Notes under the pieces: generated by a model
What the model was told of the DNA's origin: nothing
The model's input: only the letters and a program-made list of their open reading frames with translations
The model's database searches: none
Source of the DNA: Jatrophihabitans sp.
GTDB taxonomy: Bacteria > Actinomycetota > Actinomycetes > Mycobacteriales > Jatrophihabitantaceae
Reading direction: 5' to 3'
DNA length: 64,000 nt
NCBI GenBank assembly: GCA_036389035.1
Contig: DASVQQ010000008.1
Coordinates: forward strand, 124,001-188,000
Made by a program: the position numbers and the translations under genes
Shown here: one piece after another, positions 25,766 to 34,647 of the stretch
Position numbering within the stretch: the stretch's first letter is position 1
How the letters are laid out: the number at the start of each line of letters is the position of its first letter

Positions 25766-26545
25766 GTGGCTAGTGACGCGCCAGGCCAGGCAGCCGCGGG
25801 CACCGACCTGTCCGGCTCCGCTGCCGTCGACCGGTCACCGCTAGGCCGCTCGCCGCTGCTGTGGGCCAGCCTTCGCCAGATCCTGCGGGACGGCCAGGGC
25901 TCCCACCCGGACGCGCCGCGAGTGCTCGACTGCGGTGGCGGCTCAGGCAGCCTGGCGGTGCCGTTGGCGGCCCACGGCGCGGTGGTCACCGTGGTCGACG
26001 TCAGCATCGACGCGCTGGCAACGCTGATGCGTCGAGCGGCCGAGGCCGGCGTGTCCGATCGGGTGACCGCGGTTCAGGGCGAGGCCGAGTCACTCGCCGA
26101 ACTGGCCCCGGCCGACGCCTTCGATCTGGTTCTTGCCCATGACGTGCTCGAGGACGTGGGCAATCCCGTCCTGGTGCTGCGCCAGATCGCCGGGGTGCTG
26201 CGGCCCGGCGGCGTGCTGAGTGTGGTGGTGGCCAACCCGGTGGCAGGCGTGCTCGCCAGGGTGCTGGCCGGTGATCTGGCCGGGGCGCTGAGCGCCTACC
26301 ACCGCCCGGCCCAGCATGCCCATGACGCCGAGTCGCTGGCCGCGCAGTGCCTGGCGGCCGGCCTGCGGGTCCGGTCCGTTGAGGGCCTGGATGTGTTCAC
26401 CGACCTGGTGCCGGGCATCGAGCTCGACCGTCCGGGCGCGATCGCCGCGCTCTCGGAGCTCGAGTCGGCGGTGGCCGGCCAGTCGCCCTACCGCGACATC
26501 GCCTCCCGGCTGCACATTCAGGCACACCGCCCGGACGCCGGCTAG
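25766..26545 (+). CDS. class I SAM-dependent methyltransferase
   Basis: This 259-residue protein has the Rossmann methyltransferase core: motif I VLDCGGGSGSLAVPLAA, the acidic strand end VTVVDVSID, and LVLAHDVLEDV as motif IV, with a following helix (LRQIAGVLRPGGVLSVVVAN). Substrate unknown. The order HEPN-methyltransferase-dinB appears to be conserved in actinobacterial dcw neighbourhoods (from memory, not checked). The start GTG 25766 follows TAGTGT by 8 nt; GTG 25754 is an alternative. It lies 17 bp upstream of dinB. Confidence 0.85.
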   Translation: MASDAPGQAAAGTDLSGSAAVDRSPLGRSPLLWASLRQILRDGQGSHPDAPRVLDCGGGSGSLAVPLAAHGAVVTVVDVSIDALATLMRRAAEAGVSDRVTAVQGEAESLAELAPADAFDLVLAHDVLEDVGNPVLVLRQIAGVLRPGGVLSVVVANPVAGVLARVLAGDLAGALSAYHRPAQHAHDAESLAAQCLAAGLRVRSVEGLDVFTDLVPGIELDRPGAIAALSELESAVAGQSPYRDIASRLHIQAHRPDAG

Positions 26546-26562
26546 GACCGGGCGAGGGAGTC

Positions 26563-27864
26563 ATGGGGCGAAGCGCGGACCTGCCCCGCTCATCCGGAGA
26601 GGTCGACGGCGACGACACCGGCTGCCACGTGCTGCATGTCGACATGGACGCCTTCTTTGTCAGCGTCGAGATCAGGACCCGGCCGGAGCTGCGCGACCTG
26701 CCGGTGGTGGTCGGTGGCACCGAAGGCCGCGGGGTGGTGATGGCCGCCTCCTACCCGGCCCGCGTCTTCGGGGTGCGCAGCGCGATGTCGATGGGGCAGG
26801 CGCTGCGGCTGTGCCCGCAACTGGTGGTGTTGACGCCCAACCGCTCGTCCTACACCGAGGCATCGAGCGCGATCATGCGGATCTTCGCCGACGTCACGCC
26901 GCTGGTCGAACCGCTGTCGCTGGACGAGGCGTTCCTTGATGTGTCCGGGGCGGTCGGGCTGTTCGGCAGGCCGGCCGACATCGCCCGCCTGATCCGGCGC
27001 CGGGTGTTCGCCGAGCATCAGCTGACCTGCTCGGTGGGGATCGCGCCGATCAAGTCGGTGGCAAAGCTCGCCTCGGGCAGCTGCAAGCCGGATGGCCTGC
27101 GGGTGGTCAGCAAGGACGGCGTGCTCGACTTCTTGCATCCGCTTCCGGTCAACGCGTTGTGGGGGGTGGGGCAGCGCACCGCCGAGGTGCTGCGCAGGCT
27201 GGGCATCCGCAGCGTTGGCGACCTGGCGGTGACCCCGCTGGACACCCTGCGTCGGGCGGTCGGGGCCGCCTCGGCCGATCACCTGCACGCGCTGGCGAAC
27301 GGCCACGACGAGCGCGCCGTCAACCCGGCGCAGGTGGAGAAGTCGATCTCCACCGATCGGACGCTGGCTGCCGACCTGCTCACCGAGGCCGAGGTCTGCC
27401 GTGAATTGCTGCGGGGCTCGGGTGAGGTGGCTGAGCGGTTGCGCCAGGCCGGATGGGTCGCCCGCACCGTCGGAATCAAGATCCGGTTCGCCGACTTCAC
27501 CACCGTCACCCGGGTGCACACCCTGGCCGAGCCGACCGACGCGGCTTCGGTGGTGTACTCCGAGACGGTGAAGCTGTACCGGTCGCTGAAACTGGACCGG
27601 CCGCGGATCAGGCTGGTCGGCGTCAAGGCCGAGAACCTGCGTCCGGCCGGTGAGGCCACCCAGCTCGCGCTGGATCTGTTCGGCGACGAGCCACCGGCCG
27701 GCGCGCCCACCGATCGGGTGATCGATGCGCTGGCCGCCCGGTTCGGCAAGCCCGTCGTGGGGCCGGCGTCACTGCTGGGCCGGTCCGAGCACGGGTCGGT
27801 GGGCGGCTTCAACCGTTCTATTGACCGATCCGGGCGGTTGGCGGCCCCTGGAGGTAACGAATGA
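26563..27864 (+). CDS. dinB: DNA polymerase IV (Y family)
   Basis: This 433-residue translesion polymerase has the catalytic VDMDAFFVSVE and SLDEAFLD motifs, the steric-gate and little-finger regions, and a clamp-binding QLALDLF near residue 367. It bypasses lesions on damaged templates. The ATG has a GAGGGAG site 4 nt upstream. It is the third gene behind the HEPN LexA box, so SOS induction of the run is plausible. A C-terminal tail (RSEHGSVGGF) follows the clamp motif. Confidence 0.95.
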   Translation: MGRSADLPRSSGEVDGDDTGCHVLHVDMDAFFVSVEIRTRPELRDLPVVVGGTEGRGVVMAASYPARVFGVRSAMSMGQALRLCPQLVVLTPNRSSYTEASSAIMRIFADVTPLVEPLSLDEAFLDVSGAVGLFGRPADIARLIRRRVFAEHQLTCSVGIAPIKSVAKLASGSCKPDGLRVVSKDGVLDFLHPLPVNALWGVGQRTAEVLRRLGIRSVGDLAVTPLDTLRRAVGAASADHLHALANGHDERAVNPAQVEKSISTDRTLAADLLTEAEVCRELLRGSGEVAERLRQAGWVARTVGIKIRFADFTTVTRVHTLAEPTDAASVVYSETVKLYRSLKLDRPRIRLVGVKAENLRPAGEATQLALDLFGDEPPAGAPTDRVIDALAARFGKPVVGPASLLGRSEHGSVGGFNRSIDRSGRLAAPGGNE

Positions 27865-28023
27865 TCCCTGCCGGACCAGCAATCATCGCAGACAACTTTC
27901 GCACTCACATTTCGGCTCGTATGCTCGACGGTGTGTCCCTTCATCCGCCACAGAGCACTTATGGCGCTGATGGGCAAGCTCTGGTAATGGTTCACTACAT
28001 AGCGACAGGGATTGGAGGGCATC

Positions 28024-28407
28024 ATGCCGCTCTCCGAGCATGAGCAGAGACTGCTCGACGAAATCGAACAAGCCCTGTACGCGGAGGACCCGAAATTCGC
28101 GTCCTCTGTCAGGTCGGCCCGTCCTCGCAACCGCGCGCGAACGATGCTCGCGTTGTCTGTGGTCGGCGTCCTGCTCGGGCTTGCGGTGGTGTTGGTCGGT
28201 CTGACGGCCAACCTGATCTTGTTGGGCGTGCTCGGATTTGTATTGATAGTGGGATCGTGTGTGGCTGCCGCCAGTGCCCTGCGGGGTCCGCGGCAGAACG
28301 GGACGACATCATTGGCCGCTCAGGCCAGTCAGGCTCGCAACGCGAAGTCGAACACTCTGCGCACCAAGATGGAAGACCGGATGCGCAAGCGGTTCGACGA
28401 GAGCTGA
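28024..28407 (+). CDS. DUF3040 domain membrane protein
   Basis: This 127-residue small membrane protein begins MPLSEHEQRLLDEIEQALYA, the invariant DUF3040 start, then two hydrophobic segments (TMLALSVVGVLLGLAVVLVG and LILLGVLGFVLIVGS). Found in many actinobacteria near mraZ; function unknown. ATG 28024 has GGAGGG 4 nt upstream; the 159-bp stretch before it is AT-rich and should hold its promoter. A strong hairpin follows the gene. Confidence 0.85.
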   Translation: MPLSEHEQRLLDEIEQALYAEDPKFASSVRSARPRNRARTMLALSVVGVLLGLAVVLVGLTANLILLGVLGFVLIVGSCVAAASALRGPRQNGTTSLAAQASQARNAKSNTLRTKMEDRMRKRFDES

Positions 28408-28420
28408 TAGATCCACTCAA

Positions 28421-28466
28421 CGGCCCCGGTGCGCTGACTGCTTCGCCAGTCAGCGGACCGGGGCCG
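28421..28466 (+). terminator. strong hairpin after the DUF3040 gene
   Basis: CGGCCCCGGT pairs with ACCGGGGCCG and the inner CGCTGACTG with CAGTCAGCG, separated by one G/G mismatch, with loop CTTCGC. The stem is 19 bp in total. No T-run follows, as is usual for actinobacterial terminators. Confidence 0.7.
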
Positions 28467-28619
28467 CTGACTGCGCCGGGAACGCCATAGCAGGGCGCCG
28501 GCCCGCCGGTACGGAGAATGCCGCTCGGCGGCAGACACACCGGCGACGCGTCCCGCTGATAAGACGCTTCCGCTGATAACCGTCTAGGCGGATCGGCCTA
28601 GACGGGCGGCCAGAGCGGG

Positions 28620-28750
28620 ACGACCCAGGGCGAGTGTCAGCCCAGGCGGGGATGACTCAAGACGGGATGACTCAAGACCGGACGACCCAAGGCGGGGGTG
28701 GCTCAAGACGACGACTCAAGACGGGGATGACTAAGGCGGGGACGGCCGAA
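28620..28750 (+). repeat. degenerate tandem repeat of about 15 bp
   Basis: The unit GGGATGACTCAAGAC is repeated with drift (GATGACTCAAGACGGGATGA, CCGGACGACCCAAGGCGG and so on). No gene is supported here. The 28408-28850 stretch contains only the hairpin and this and the next repeat. Confidence 0.65.
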
Positions 28751-28769
28751 GTCGAGACTGACCGCCCGC

Positions 28770-28865
28770 TCAGCGCCGCCAGCCCCGGCTCAGCGCCGCC
28801 AGCCCCGGCTCAGCGCCGCCAAGGCCGCGGCTCGGCGCCGCCAGCCCGGCTCAGCGCCGCCAGCG
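28770..28865 (-). repeat. 20-bp tandem repeat copying the 3' end of the transglutaminase gene
   Basis: Units of GGCTCAGCGCCGCCAGCC recur five times at about 20-bp intervals, with small differences. On the minus strand each unit reads TGGCGGCGCTGA, the last codons and stop of the upstream TgpA-type gene, so the gene's end was duplicated downstream of itself. Confidence 0.7.
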
Positions 28866-31148
28866 CGGCTGCCCCATCAGCGACCGCGGTATCCAGCGAT
28901 GCATCAGGCTCAACCGCCGGTCGGTCCGCCTGGCCCACCGGGTCAGCGCCTGGTCAAGGGCGGCGATGGACTCCGGAGGCATCTCATCGACCAGCTGCGC
29001 GCTGAACCGGTCCCGCTCGACCCGGTCGGCCACCGCGGTGACCGCGGCCCGGCCGCGCTCGTCGACGCCGTGGCGTGACAACCAGCCGGCGACCTGGCCC
29101 ACCGTGATGGTGCTGGGCCACAGCGCGTCCCGGTCGGTGGCCGTAGCTGCCAGCTCCAACCAGAGCGGTTCAGGGTTGCCCGTGGTCCTGGCCCGGTCCA
29201 GCCGTCGCCGGCGTTGCCGCTGCCGCAACCACTGCGGCCCGAAGATCACCGCGACGATCATCAGCAGTACCAGCAACACCAGCAGCACGATCCCCACCAC
29301 AGCGGCGGACGGACCGAAGCGGCCATCGGACCCGGCGGCCTGATTGGCCTCTGCGCTCACCGAGGCGCGCGAGGCGGACAGCCCACGGTTGGCGGTCTCG
29401 GCGACGCTCGGCTCGACACCTTCCTCGGGATGCGGCGCCCAGACCAGGGAAACCGCCCGACCGGCGTCCGGACCGGTCAGCGGCGTCGGGTCGAAGGGGA
29501 TCCAACCGATCGACTTGAAGTACACCTCTACCCAGGCGTGCGCGTCATTGGTGGTGACGGTGAAGAAGCCGTTGGAGTCCGGCGTGCGGTGGGTGTAGCC
29601 GATCACCACCCGGCTGGGCAGCCCGGCCTCGCGCATCAGCACCGCGGCAGCCGCGGCGTACTGCTGGCAGAAGCCTTCCTTGTTCTCCAGGAAGGACTCC
29701 AGGTTGCTGAGACCGTCCTTGGCCTCGGTGGTGAGCGAGTATTTGAAGCCGTTGCCCTCGTTGGTGAAGTACTCCGAGATCGCCTTCGCCTTGGCGTAAG
29801 GGGAGGTCAGGCCGGCGACGAGCGTTGCCGCCCGCTCCTTGACCGACGCGGGCAGCTCCGGCTTCTGAAGCAACCGCTGGCTCTGGAGGTCGCCCTCGTC
29901 GGGAACCCACGGCTGCGCGTTCTGCAGTTGGGGCACCGTCGGTTTCGGCTGGATGAACTGCTGGCTGTAGGTCATGCCCCGCTTCAGCCTGGTGTTCACC
30001 ACGGTGGCGGTGGCGCTGTTCCAATCGCCGCCGCTGGAAGTCCGCACGGACAGCGGGTTCGACAGGATCGGCAGCGTGTTGCCGCCGAGCGCCAGGATGG
30101 TGAACTCGGCGCTGAGGACGGTCTGCGTCGATCGGGTGGCGCGCTCCTGCTCGATGCGGTCGGGGTCGTAGGGGCTGATCGAGAAATCTTCGCCCAACCT
30201 CTCCACGCTGGTCGTGAAGCCGGAGGGCCGCCAGCCGTCATCGGAGTACTGGTCCAGGACCTCCTGGCGGACGTAGAACGGCTGGCCATCGGCCTTCACC
30301 CGGAACAGCGGCACCTGCTTGGGCCGCTGCAGAGAACCCTGCAGGGAAGCAAGGTTGTTCAACACGACCTGGCCGTTGCCGGAACCGGTGCCGTTGCCGT
30401 CCTGCTGGGTGGCCCGGGCCAGCACGTTGACCGACACCGACGGCAGCAGCAGCGGAACCAGCAGGGCAGCCACCACGCCGGTCACGGCCATTCGCCGGGC
30501 GCCGCCGAGCCGGCCCGCCGAACCGTCCACCGACGGCCCCCAGGCCCGGTCCTGCAACCGGGTGCCCGACAGCAGGATCAGCAGGAAACCGCCGGCGGCA
30601 GCGGCGAACCAGACCGGGTGAGCGGCGTCCGACGAGGTCGCCGAGGCGATTGCCAGCACTTCCAGCAGCGGCGCCGCGGCCAGCAGCGGGCGGCGCAGCA
30701 CCACCGCGAGGACGTCGGTCAGCGCCACCAGCCCCACCAGCGCCGAGGCGACCAGCAGCCGTAGCGCGGCGGTGGAGGCCAGCGGCGCGTTCTCCTGCTG
30801 GATCGAGGTGCTCGCCGCCGTGACCAGGTCACCGATGTCTGTCAGCGACGAGGGCGTGGGCAGCACGCCCATCCACAGGTGCTGGGGGACGAAGACCCAC
30901 AGCACCATCAGCACCGATGCCAGCAGGCCCACCAGGCTGTGCCACCAGCGTGGCGTCGAGCGCATCCGGAACAGCGCGACGACGGCCAGGTAGGGCAGCA
31001 CGCAGCCCACGCTCACCATCAACCAGGCCCAGTCGGTGAAGACCGAGCGCAGCGGCAGGGTGGTCAGCAGCACGCCGGCGGCGACGGTGCCGGTGGCGGC
31101 CGCGACTACCGGGTCCGGCCCGGCGGTGTACTTGGCAGGTGCGGTCAT
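28851..31148 (-). CDS. transglutaminase-like membrane protein (TgpA/DUF3488 type)
   Basis: This 765-residue protein has about six N-terminal membrane segments, an extracytoplasmic transglutaminase-like domain with Cys in KEGFCQQYAAAAAVLMREAG, His in NDAHAWVEVYF and Asp in PFDPTPL, and a C-terminal membrane helix plus a basic cytoplasmic region. The Cys-His-Asp triad is complete. TgpA homologues are probably involved in envelope maturation but substrates are unknown. It overlaps the DUF58 gene by 4 bp and is the last gene of the moxR-DUF58-tgpA operon. Confidence 0.9.
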   Translation of the reverse strand: MTAPAKYTAGPDPVVAAATGTVAAGVLLTTLPLRSVFTDWAWLMVSVGCVLPYLAVVALFRMRSTPRWWHSLVGLLASVLMVLWVFVPQHLWMGVLPTPSSLTDIGDLVTAASTSIQQENAPLASTAALRLLVASALVGLVALTDVLAVVLRRPLLAAAPLLEVLAIASATSSDAAHPVWFAAAAGGFLLILLSGTRLQDRAWGPSVDGSAGRLGGARRMAVTGVVAALLVPLLLPSVSVNVLARATQQDGNGTGSGNGQVVLNNLASLQGSLQRPKQVPLFRVKADGQPFYVRQEVLDQYSDDGWRPSGFTTSVERLGEDFSISPYDPDRIEQERATRSTQTVLSAEFTILALGGNTLPILSNPLSVRTSSGGDWNSATATVVNTRLKRGMTYSQQFIQPKPTVPQLQNAQPWVPDEGDLQSQRLLQKPELPASVKERAATLVAGLTSPYAKAKAISEYFTNEGNGFKYSLTTEAKDGLSNLESFLENKEGFCQQYAAAAAVLMREAGLPSRVVIGYTHRTPDSNGFFTVTTNDAHAWVEVYFKSIGWIPFDPTPLTGPDAGRAVSLVWAPHPEEGVEPSVAETANRGLSASRASVSAEANQAAGSDGRFGPSAAVVGIVLLVLLVLLMIVAVIFGPQWLRQRQRRRRLDRARTTGNPEPLWLELAATATDRDALWPSTITVGQVAGWLSRHGVDERGRAAVTAVADRVERDRFSAQLVDEMPPESIAALDQALTRWARRTDRRLSLMHRWIPRSLMGQPRWRR

Positions 31149-32452
31149 CGGGCACTCCCAACGCGTGCGGAGAGAAGGCTGGGCCAGAGATCGCCGACTT
31201 CGTCGCCGGCTTCGGCCGACACCACCCGCCAGCCGGCGGCGCGCAAGGCGTCGGCGGTGGACTGCCAGGCGGCCTCGGCCAGCAGGTCACGGGTGTCGCT
31301 GTTCCAGGTCCAGGGCCGTAGCAGCAGGGCCACCGCCGAGCCGGGGGACTGGGGCCGGCTCAGCAGCCCGCTGATCGAGCTCTTGGGGGAGGCCGCCAGC
31401 ACCGCGAACACGGCGGCGTCGCGGCCCAGCCCGGTCAGCGCGGCCGCCAGCGGCTCGAGGTCGGCGCGCAGGGCGGGCTTGACGTCGGCGAGCATGTCCA
31501 GGATCGCCGCGGGGGTGTCGTGCGCGACCTGACCCTCACCGGTCACCACCGCTACCCGCCGGCCCTGCTCGGCCAGGTGGCAGCCGATGCTGGCAGCGGC
31601 CGAGATGGCCCATTCCAGGGCCGCCGAGTCCGGCTGGGCCGGTGTCGTGGGGTAGACCATCGCCCGGTGGTCCAGCAGCACCAGGGACTCACCGTGCCAG
31701 GGCCGTTCCTCCTGCCGGACCATGAAGGCGCCGGAGCGGGCGGTGCTGCGCCAGTGGATCTTGCGCAGGTCATCGCCGTGGCGGTACTCGCGCACCGAGG
31801 CGTCATCCGAACCGCCGACACCGACCGAGTGGCTGAGGGTGGCGGCGCCGTCGCGCCAGGCGACCGGCAGCGCCAGGCGCGCCAGCTGGGTGGTCGCCGG
31901 CCGGACGATCAGCTCTCCCACGTCGGTGGATCGGGTGTCGGCGGTGACCAGGCCGAACGGGTCACTGGCCATCACGGTGGTGGGCCCGACCGTGTACCGG
32001 CCGCGGCGCAGCGCGGGCAGCGGGTAGGCAACCGTGCGGCGCTGCCGGCCGCGAACCCCGGCCACGCTGAATCGCAGCGGACGCCCGCCCGGGACCGTCT
32101 CGGTGACCCGCAACGGCCCGGTGCCGAAGCTGTGCGGGTTGCCCAGCACCAGCCGGACCTGGGCCTGCTCGCCGACCGTGATACGCGACGGGGTCACCGC
32201 GTGGCCGATCCGCAGGCCGGAGCGGGCTTGCCGGACGGCCAGCCAGGCCGGCACCGGCAGCACCAGCAGCAGCACGCCCAGGCGCTGCAGGTCCAGCACG
32301 CCCAGCATCAGCCCGGTGGCCAGCGAGATCAGTCCCACTGTGATGAAGGTGCGGCCGCGGCTGGACAACGCCACCCGCTGGCTTCCGATCGAGGTGGTAT
32401 CGATCAGCGGAGGCGCTGCCGAAGAACCGCCACCGGTTCGAATCGTCGCCAC
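31145..32452 (-). CDS. DUF58 domain protein
   Basis: This 435-residue protein has two N-terminal hydrophobic segments (residues about 35-70) and the DUF58 motif RSGAFMVRQEERPWHGESLVLLDHRAM (split across the conserved DxR region), with DLRKIHWRSTARSG before it. DUF58 proteins bind ATPases of the MoxR family and resemble vWA domains. It sits 10 bp after the moxR gene, and overlaps the following gene by 4 bp. Confidence 0.9.
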   Translation of the reverse strand: MATIRTGGGSSAAPPLIDTTSIGSQRVALSSRGRTFITVGLISLATGLMLGVLDLQRLGVLLLVLPVPAWLAVRQARSGLRIGHAVTPSRITVGEQAQVRLVLGNPHSFGTGPLRVTETVPGGRPLRFSVAGVRGRQRRTVAYPLPALRRGRYTVGPTTVMASDPFGLVTADTRSTDVGELIVRPATTQLARLALPVAWRDGAATLSHSVGVGGSDDASVREYRHGDDLRKIHWRSTARSGAFMVRQEERPWHGESLVLLDHRAMVYPTTPAQPDSAALEWAISAAASIGCHLAEQGRRVAVVTGEGQVAHDTPAAILDMLADVKPALRADLEPLAAALTGLGRDAAVFAVLAASPKSSISGLLSRPQSPGSAVALLLRPWTWNSDTRDLLAEAAWQSTADALRAAGWRVVSAEAGDEVGDLWPSLLSARVGSAR

Positions 32453-32462
32453 GACACCTGCC

Positions 32463-33536
32463 CTATCCGCGTGGGCTGGCTACCGGAATCGGGACCTTCG
32501 TCACGATCTCTGCCAGCAGGTCTTCAGGTGAGCGACCGGCCACGGTGGCGGTGGCCGCCGGGATCAACCGGTGGGCCAGCACCGGCACGGCCAGTTTCTG
32601 CACGTCATCGGGCAGCACGTAGTCCCGACCGGCCAGCGCCGCCGCGGCCTTGGCGGTGCGCAGCAGGTGCAGCGAGGCGCGCGGTGAGGCGCCGAGCCGG
32701 ATCTCGGGATGGTTGCGGCTGGCCTCGGCCAGCGAGACGACGTAGTCCTTCACCGACTCCACCACGTGCACGGTCCGGACGGTCTCGATCAGGGCGCGGA
32801 TGTGGGCGGCGTCGGAGACCGGCTGCAGCATCGACAGCGGGTCCACGGTGGTCTGGTCGCTGAGCATGGCGATCTCGGCGCTGCGGTCGGGGTAGCCGAG
32901 TGAGATCTTGCCGGTGAAACGGTCGCGCTGGGCTTCGGGCAGGGCGTAGGTGCCCTCCATCTCCACCGGGTTCTGGGTGGCCAGCACCAGGAACGGCGAC
33001 TGCAGCGCGTAGCGCACGCCGTCGACGGTCACCTGCCGCTCGGCCATGCACTCCAGCAGCGCCGCCTGGGTCTTGGGGGAGGCGCGGTTGATCTCGTCGC
33101 CGAGCAGGATGTTGGCGAAGACCGGGCCGGGCTTGAACTCGAAATCGCTGGACTCGGCGTTGTAGATGGAAACGCCGGTGACGTCGCTGGGCAGCAGGTC
33201 CGGGGTGAACTGGATCCGCCGCACCGAGCAGTCGATGGATCGGGCCAGCGCCTTGGCGAAGGTGGTCTTGCCGACGCCGGGCACGTCCTCGATCAGCAGG
33301 TGGCCCTCGGCCAGCAGCACGGTGACGCCGAGCCGGATCACCTCGTGCTTGCCGGCGATCACCTTCTCGATGTTGGCGATGATGCGCTCAGCGGCCGGGC
33401 CGACGTCGGCGACCGAGAGCGCGGATCCCGCCGTCGAGGGACTTGCCAGGCCATTGGCGCTCGGTGGCGAGCCGTGACCGTTCTGCTGCGCGGAACCGGC
33501 CGCCGACTGAGCGGCCTGAGCTGCTGCATGTGTCAC
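32463..33536 (-). CDS. MoxR family AAA+ ATPase
   Basis: This ATPase of about 357 residues has Walker A (EDVPGVGKTTFAKALAR), Walker B (ILLGDEINRASPKTQ), sensor 1 (VLATQNPVEMEGTYALPEAQ) and the MoxR C-terminal lid. It is a chaperone that remodels partner complexes with DUF58/TgpA proteins. The region ahead of residue 40 is Ala/Ser-rich. Start GTG 33536 is chosen as the shortest sensible N-terminus; an in-frame start at 33593 is possible. It heads the operon with the two downstream genes. Confidence 0.92.
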   Translation of the reverse strand: MTHAAAQAAQSAAGSAQQNGHGSPPSANGLASPSTAGSALSVADVGPAAERIIANIEKVIAGKHEVIRLGVTVLLAEGHLLIEDVPGVGKTTFAKALARSIDCSVRRIQFTPDLLPSDVTGVSIYNAESSDFEFKPGPVFANILLGDEINRASPKTQAALLECMAERQVTVDGVRYALQSPFLVLATQNPVEMEGTYALPEAQRDRFTGKISLGYPDRSAEIAMLSDQTTVDPLSMLQPVSDAAHIRALIETVRTVHVVESVKDYVVSLAEASRNHPEIRLGASPRASLHLLRTAKAAAALAGRDYVLPDDVQKLAVPVLAHRLIPAATATVAGRSPEDLLAEIVTKVPIPVASPRG

Positions 33537-33593
33537 TACGGAATCCGTCCTGTTGCTCCGAGGGCCGCCGACAGGTCGAACTGCCTGGCACAC

Positions 33594-33900
33594 CCTCAGG
33601 GTTGTCGAGAAGCGGGCGTAAGTCGAGGGCCCACGTCAGACGTCGACCCGTTTGGGGTCCAGGGTAGTTGCTCAAGCGGCCCGGGGTGAGCCTCTCGGGG
33701 CATCCAACTGGCTCCTCACCTGTGAGCCAGATAGGAGTCTGCGCACCGCGGGTGCACGCCGCCGCGTGTCGCCGGCTCAGAGGTGCGTGCCGAGCAGATC
33801 GCCGGTGGGGAATCCCCACCACGACTTGGCGACCTTTTGTCCGGGTTAGCGGATCTTTAATGGCTCGCAGTCACCATTTTGCTCGACATTTCCGCGAAAC
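33594..33900. promoter_or_regulatory. intergenic region between moxR and mraZ
   Basis: No gene is supported in this stretch. It contains a perfect hairpin GGTGGGG-AAT-CCCCACC (33804-33820) and an AT-rich part near 33850-33895. Divergent promoters of moxR and mraZ are expected here. Confidence 0.5.
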
Positions 33901-33944
33901 AGTGGTGAACAGTGGGGTATGGTGGGCCGTAGTGGGGATAGTGT
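33901..33944 (+). promoter_or_regulatory. MraZ-binding repeats and mraZ promoter
   Basis: Four 10-bp spaced copies of the GTGGG-type element (AGTGGTGAAC, AGTGGGGTAT, GGTGGGCCGT, AGTGGGGATA) form the expected MraZ operator. TAGTGT at 33939-33944 is a likely -10 box that the last repeat abuts. MraZ is known to repress its own dcw operon in this way. Confidence 0.7.
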
Positions 33945-33980
33945 TAAGTCCTCGTCTAGTCAGTGTCAGGGAGGTGGGCC

Positions 33981-34409
33981 ATGTTTCTCGGTACCCACAC
34001 CCCTCGGCTGGACGACAAGGGCCGCCTGGCGCTGCCCGCGAAGTTCCGTACCGAGCTGGAAGGGGGGCTGGTGATCACCAAAGGCCAGGAACGCTGCCTC
34101 TTCGTGTTCCCGATGGCTGAGTTCAGCCGGATCACCGAACTGCTCCGCTCGGCTCCGGTCACCCAGCGCAGCGTCCGGGACTACAGCCGGGTGTTCTTCG
34201 CCAGCGCCTCGCACGAGGTGCCGGACGGTCAGGGCCGGATCACCGTGCCCAGCCAGTTGCGCGAGTACGCCGGGCTGTCCAAGGACTGCGTCGTGATCGG
34301 CGCCAACAGCCGGGTCGAGGTCTGGGACTCCGGGGCGTGGCAGAGCTACCTCGAGAGCACCGAGCAGTCCTTCGCCGACGCCGAGGAGGTGCTGCCCGGC
34401 CTGCTCTAG
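33981..34409 (+). CDS. mraZ: transcriptional regulator MraZ
   Basis: This 142-residue DNA-binding protein has the SpoVT/AbrB-like double-fold starts [22 protein letters not shown] and [18 protein letters not shown], the two characteristic repeats. It binds the upstream GTGGG repeats and controls the dcw cluster. The ATG has GGGAGG 6-10 nt upstream. It opens the dcw cluster, followed by 238 bp without genes before rsmH. Confidence 0.95.
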   Translation: MFLGTHTPRLDDKGRLALPAKFRTELEGGLVITKGQERCLFVFPMAEFSRITELLRSAPVTQRSVRDYSRVFFASASHEVPDGQGRITVPSQLREYAGLSKDCVVIGANSRVEVWDSGAWQSYLESTEQSFADAEEVLPGLL

Positions 34410-34647
34410 GCACCCGTCCAGGGCTCAGGCACTCCAGCACTCGCCACGTCACGGCGCGCCGTCCGGCACCTGCGGACCGGCCTCCTCCCGCCACCTCTCG
34501 TTCCACCTGACGCACTTCCCCGGCGCCAGGCGGAACGGACATCCGGCAGGCGGGCGGGGACCAGTCGGCATGAGGCGGACGCCACCGCGACAGACCGCCG
34601 GCTCGATCAGCAACAGCGCACCACCCGAGATGTTCAGGAGTCACCGC

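Noticed and set aside
27861..28043. A 60-codon plus-strand frame between dinB and the DUF3040 gene
   Set aside because: It overlaps the DUF3040 start and ribosome site, has no family match and poor coding character; the stretch is better read as promoter DNA.
28770..28865. Possible CRISPR array
   Set aside because: Units are 20 bp with no spacers and match the neighbouring gene's 3' end.
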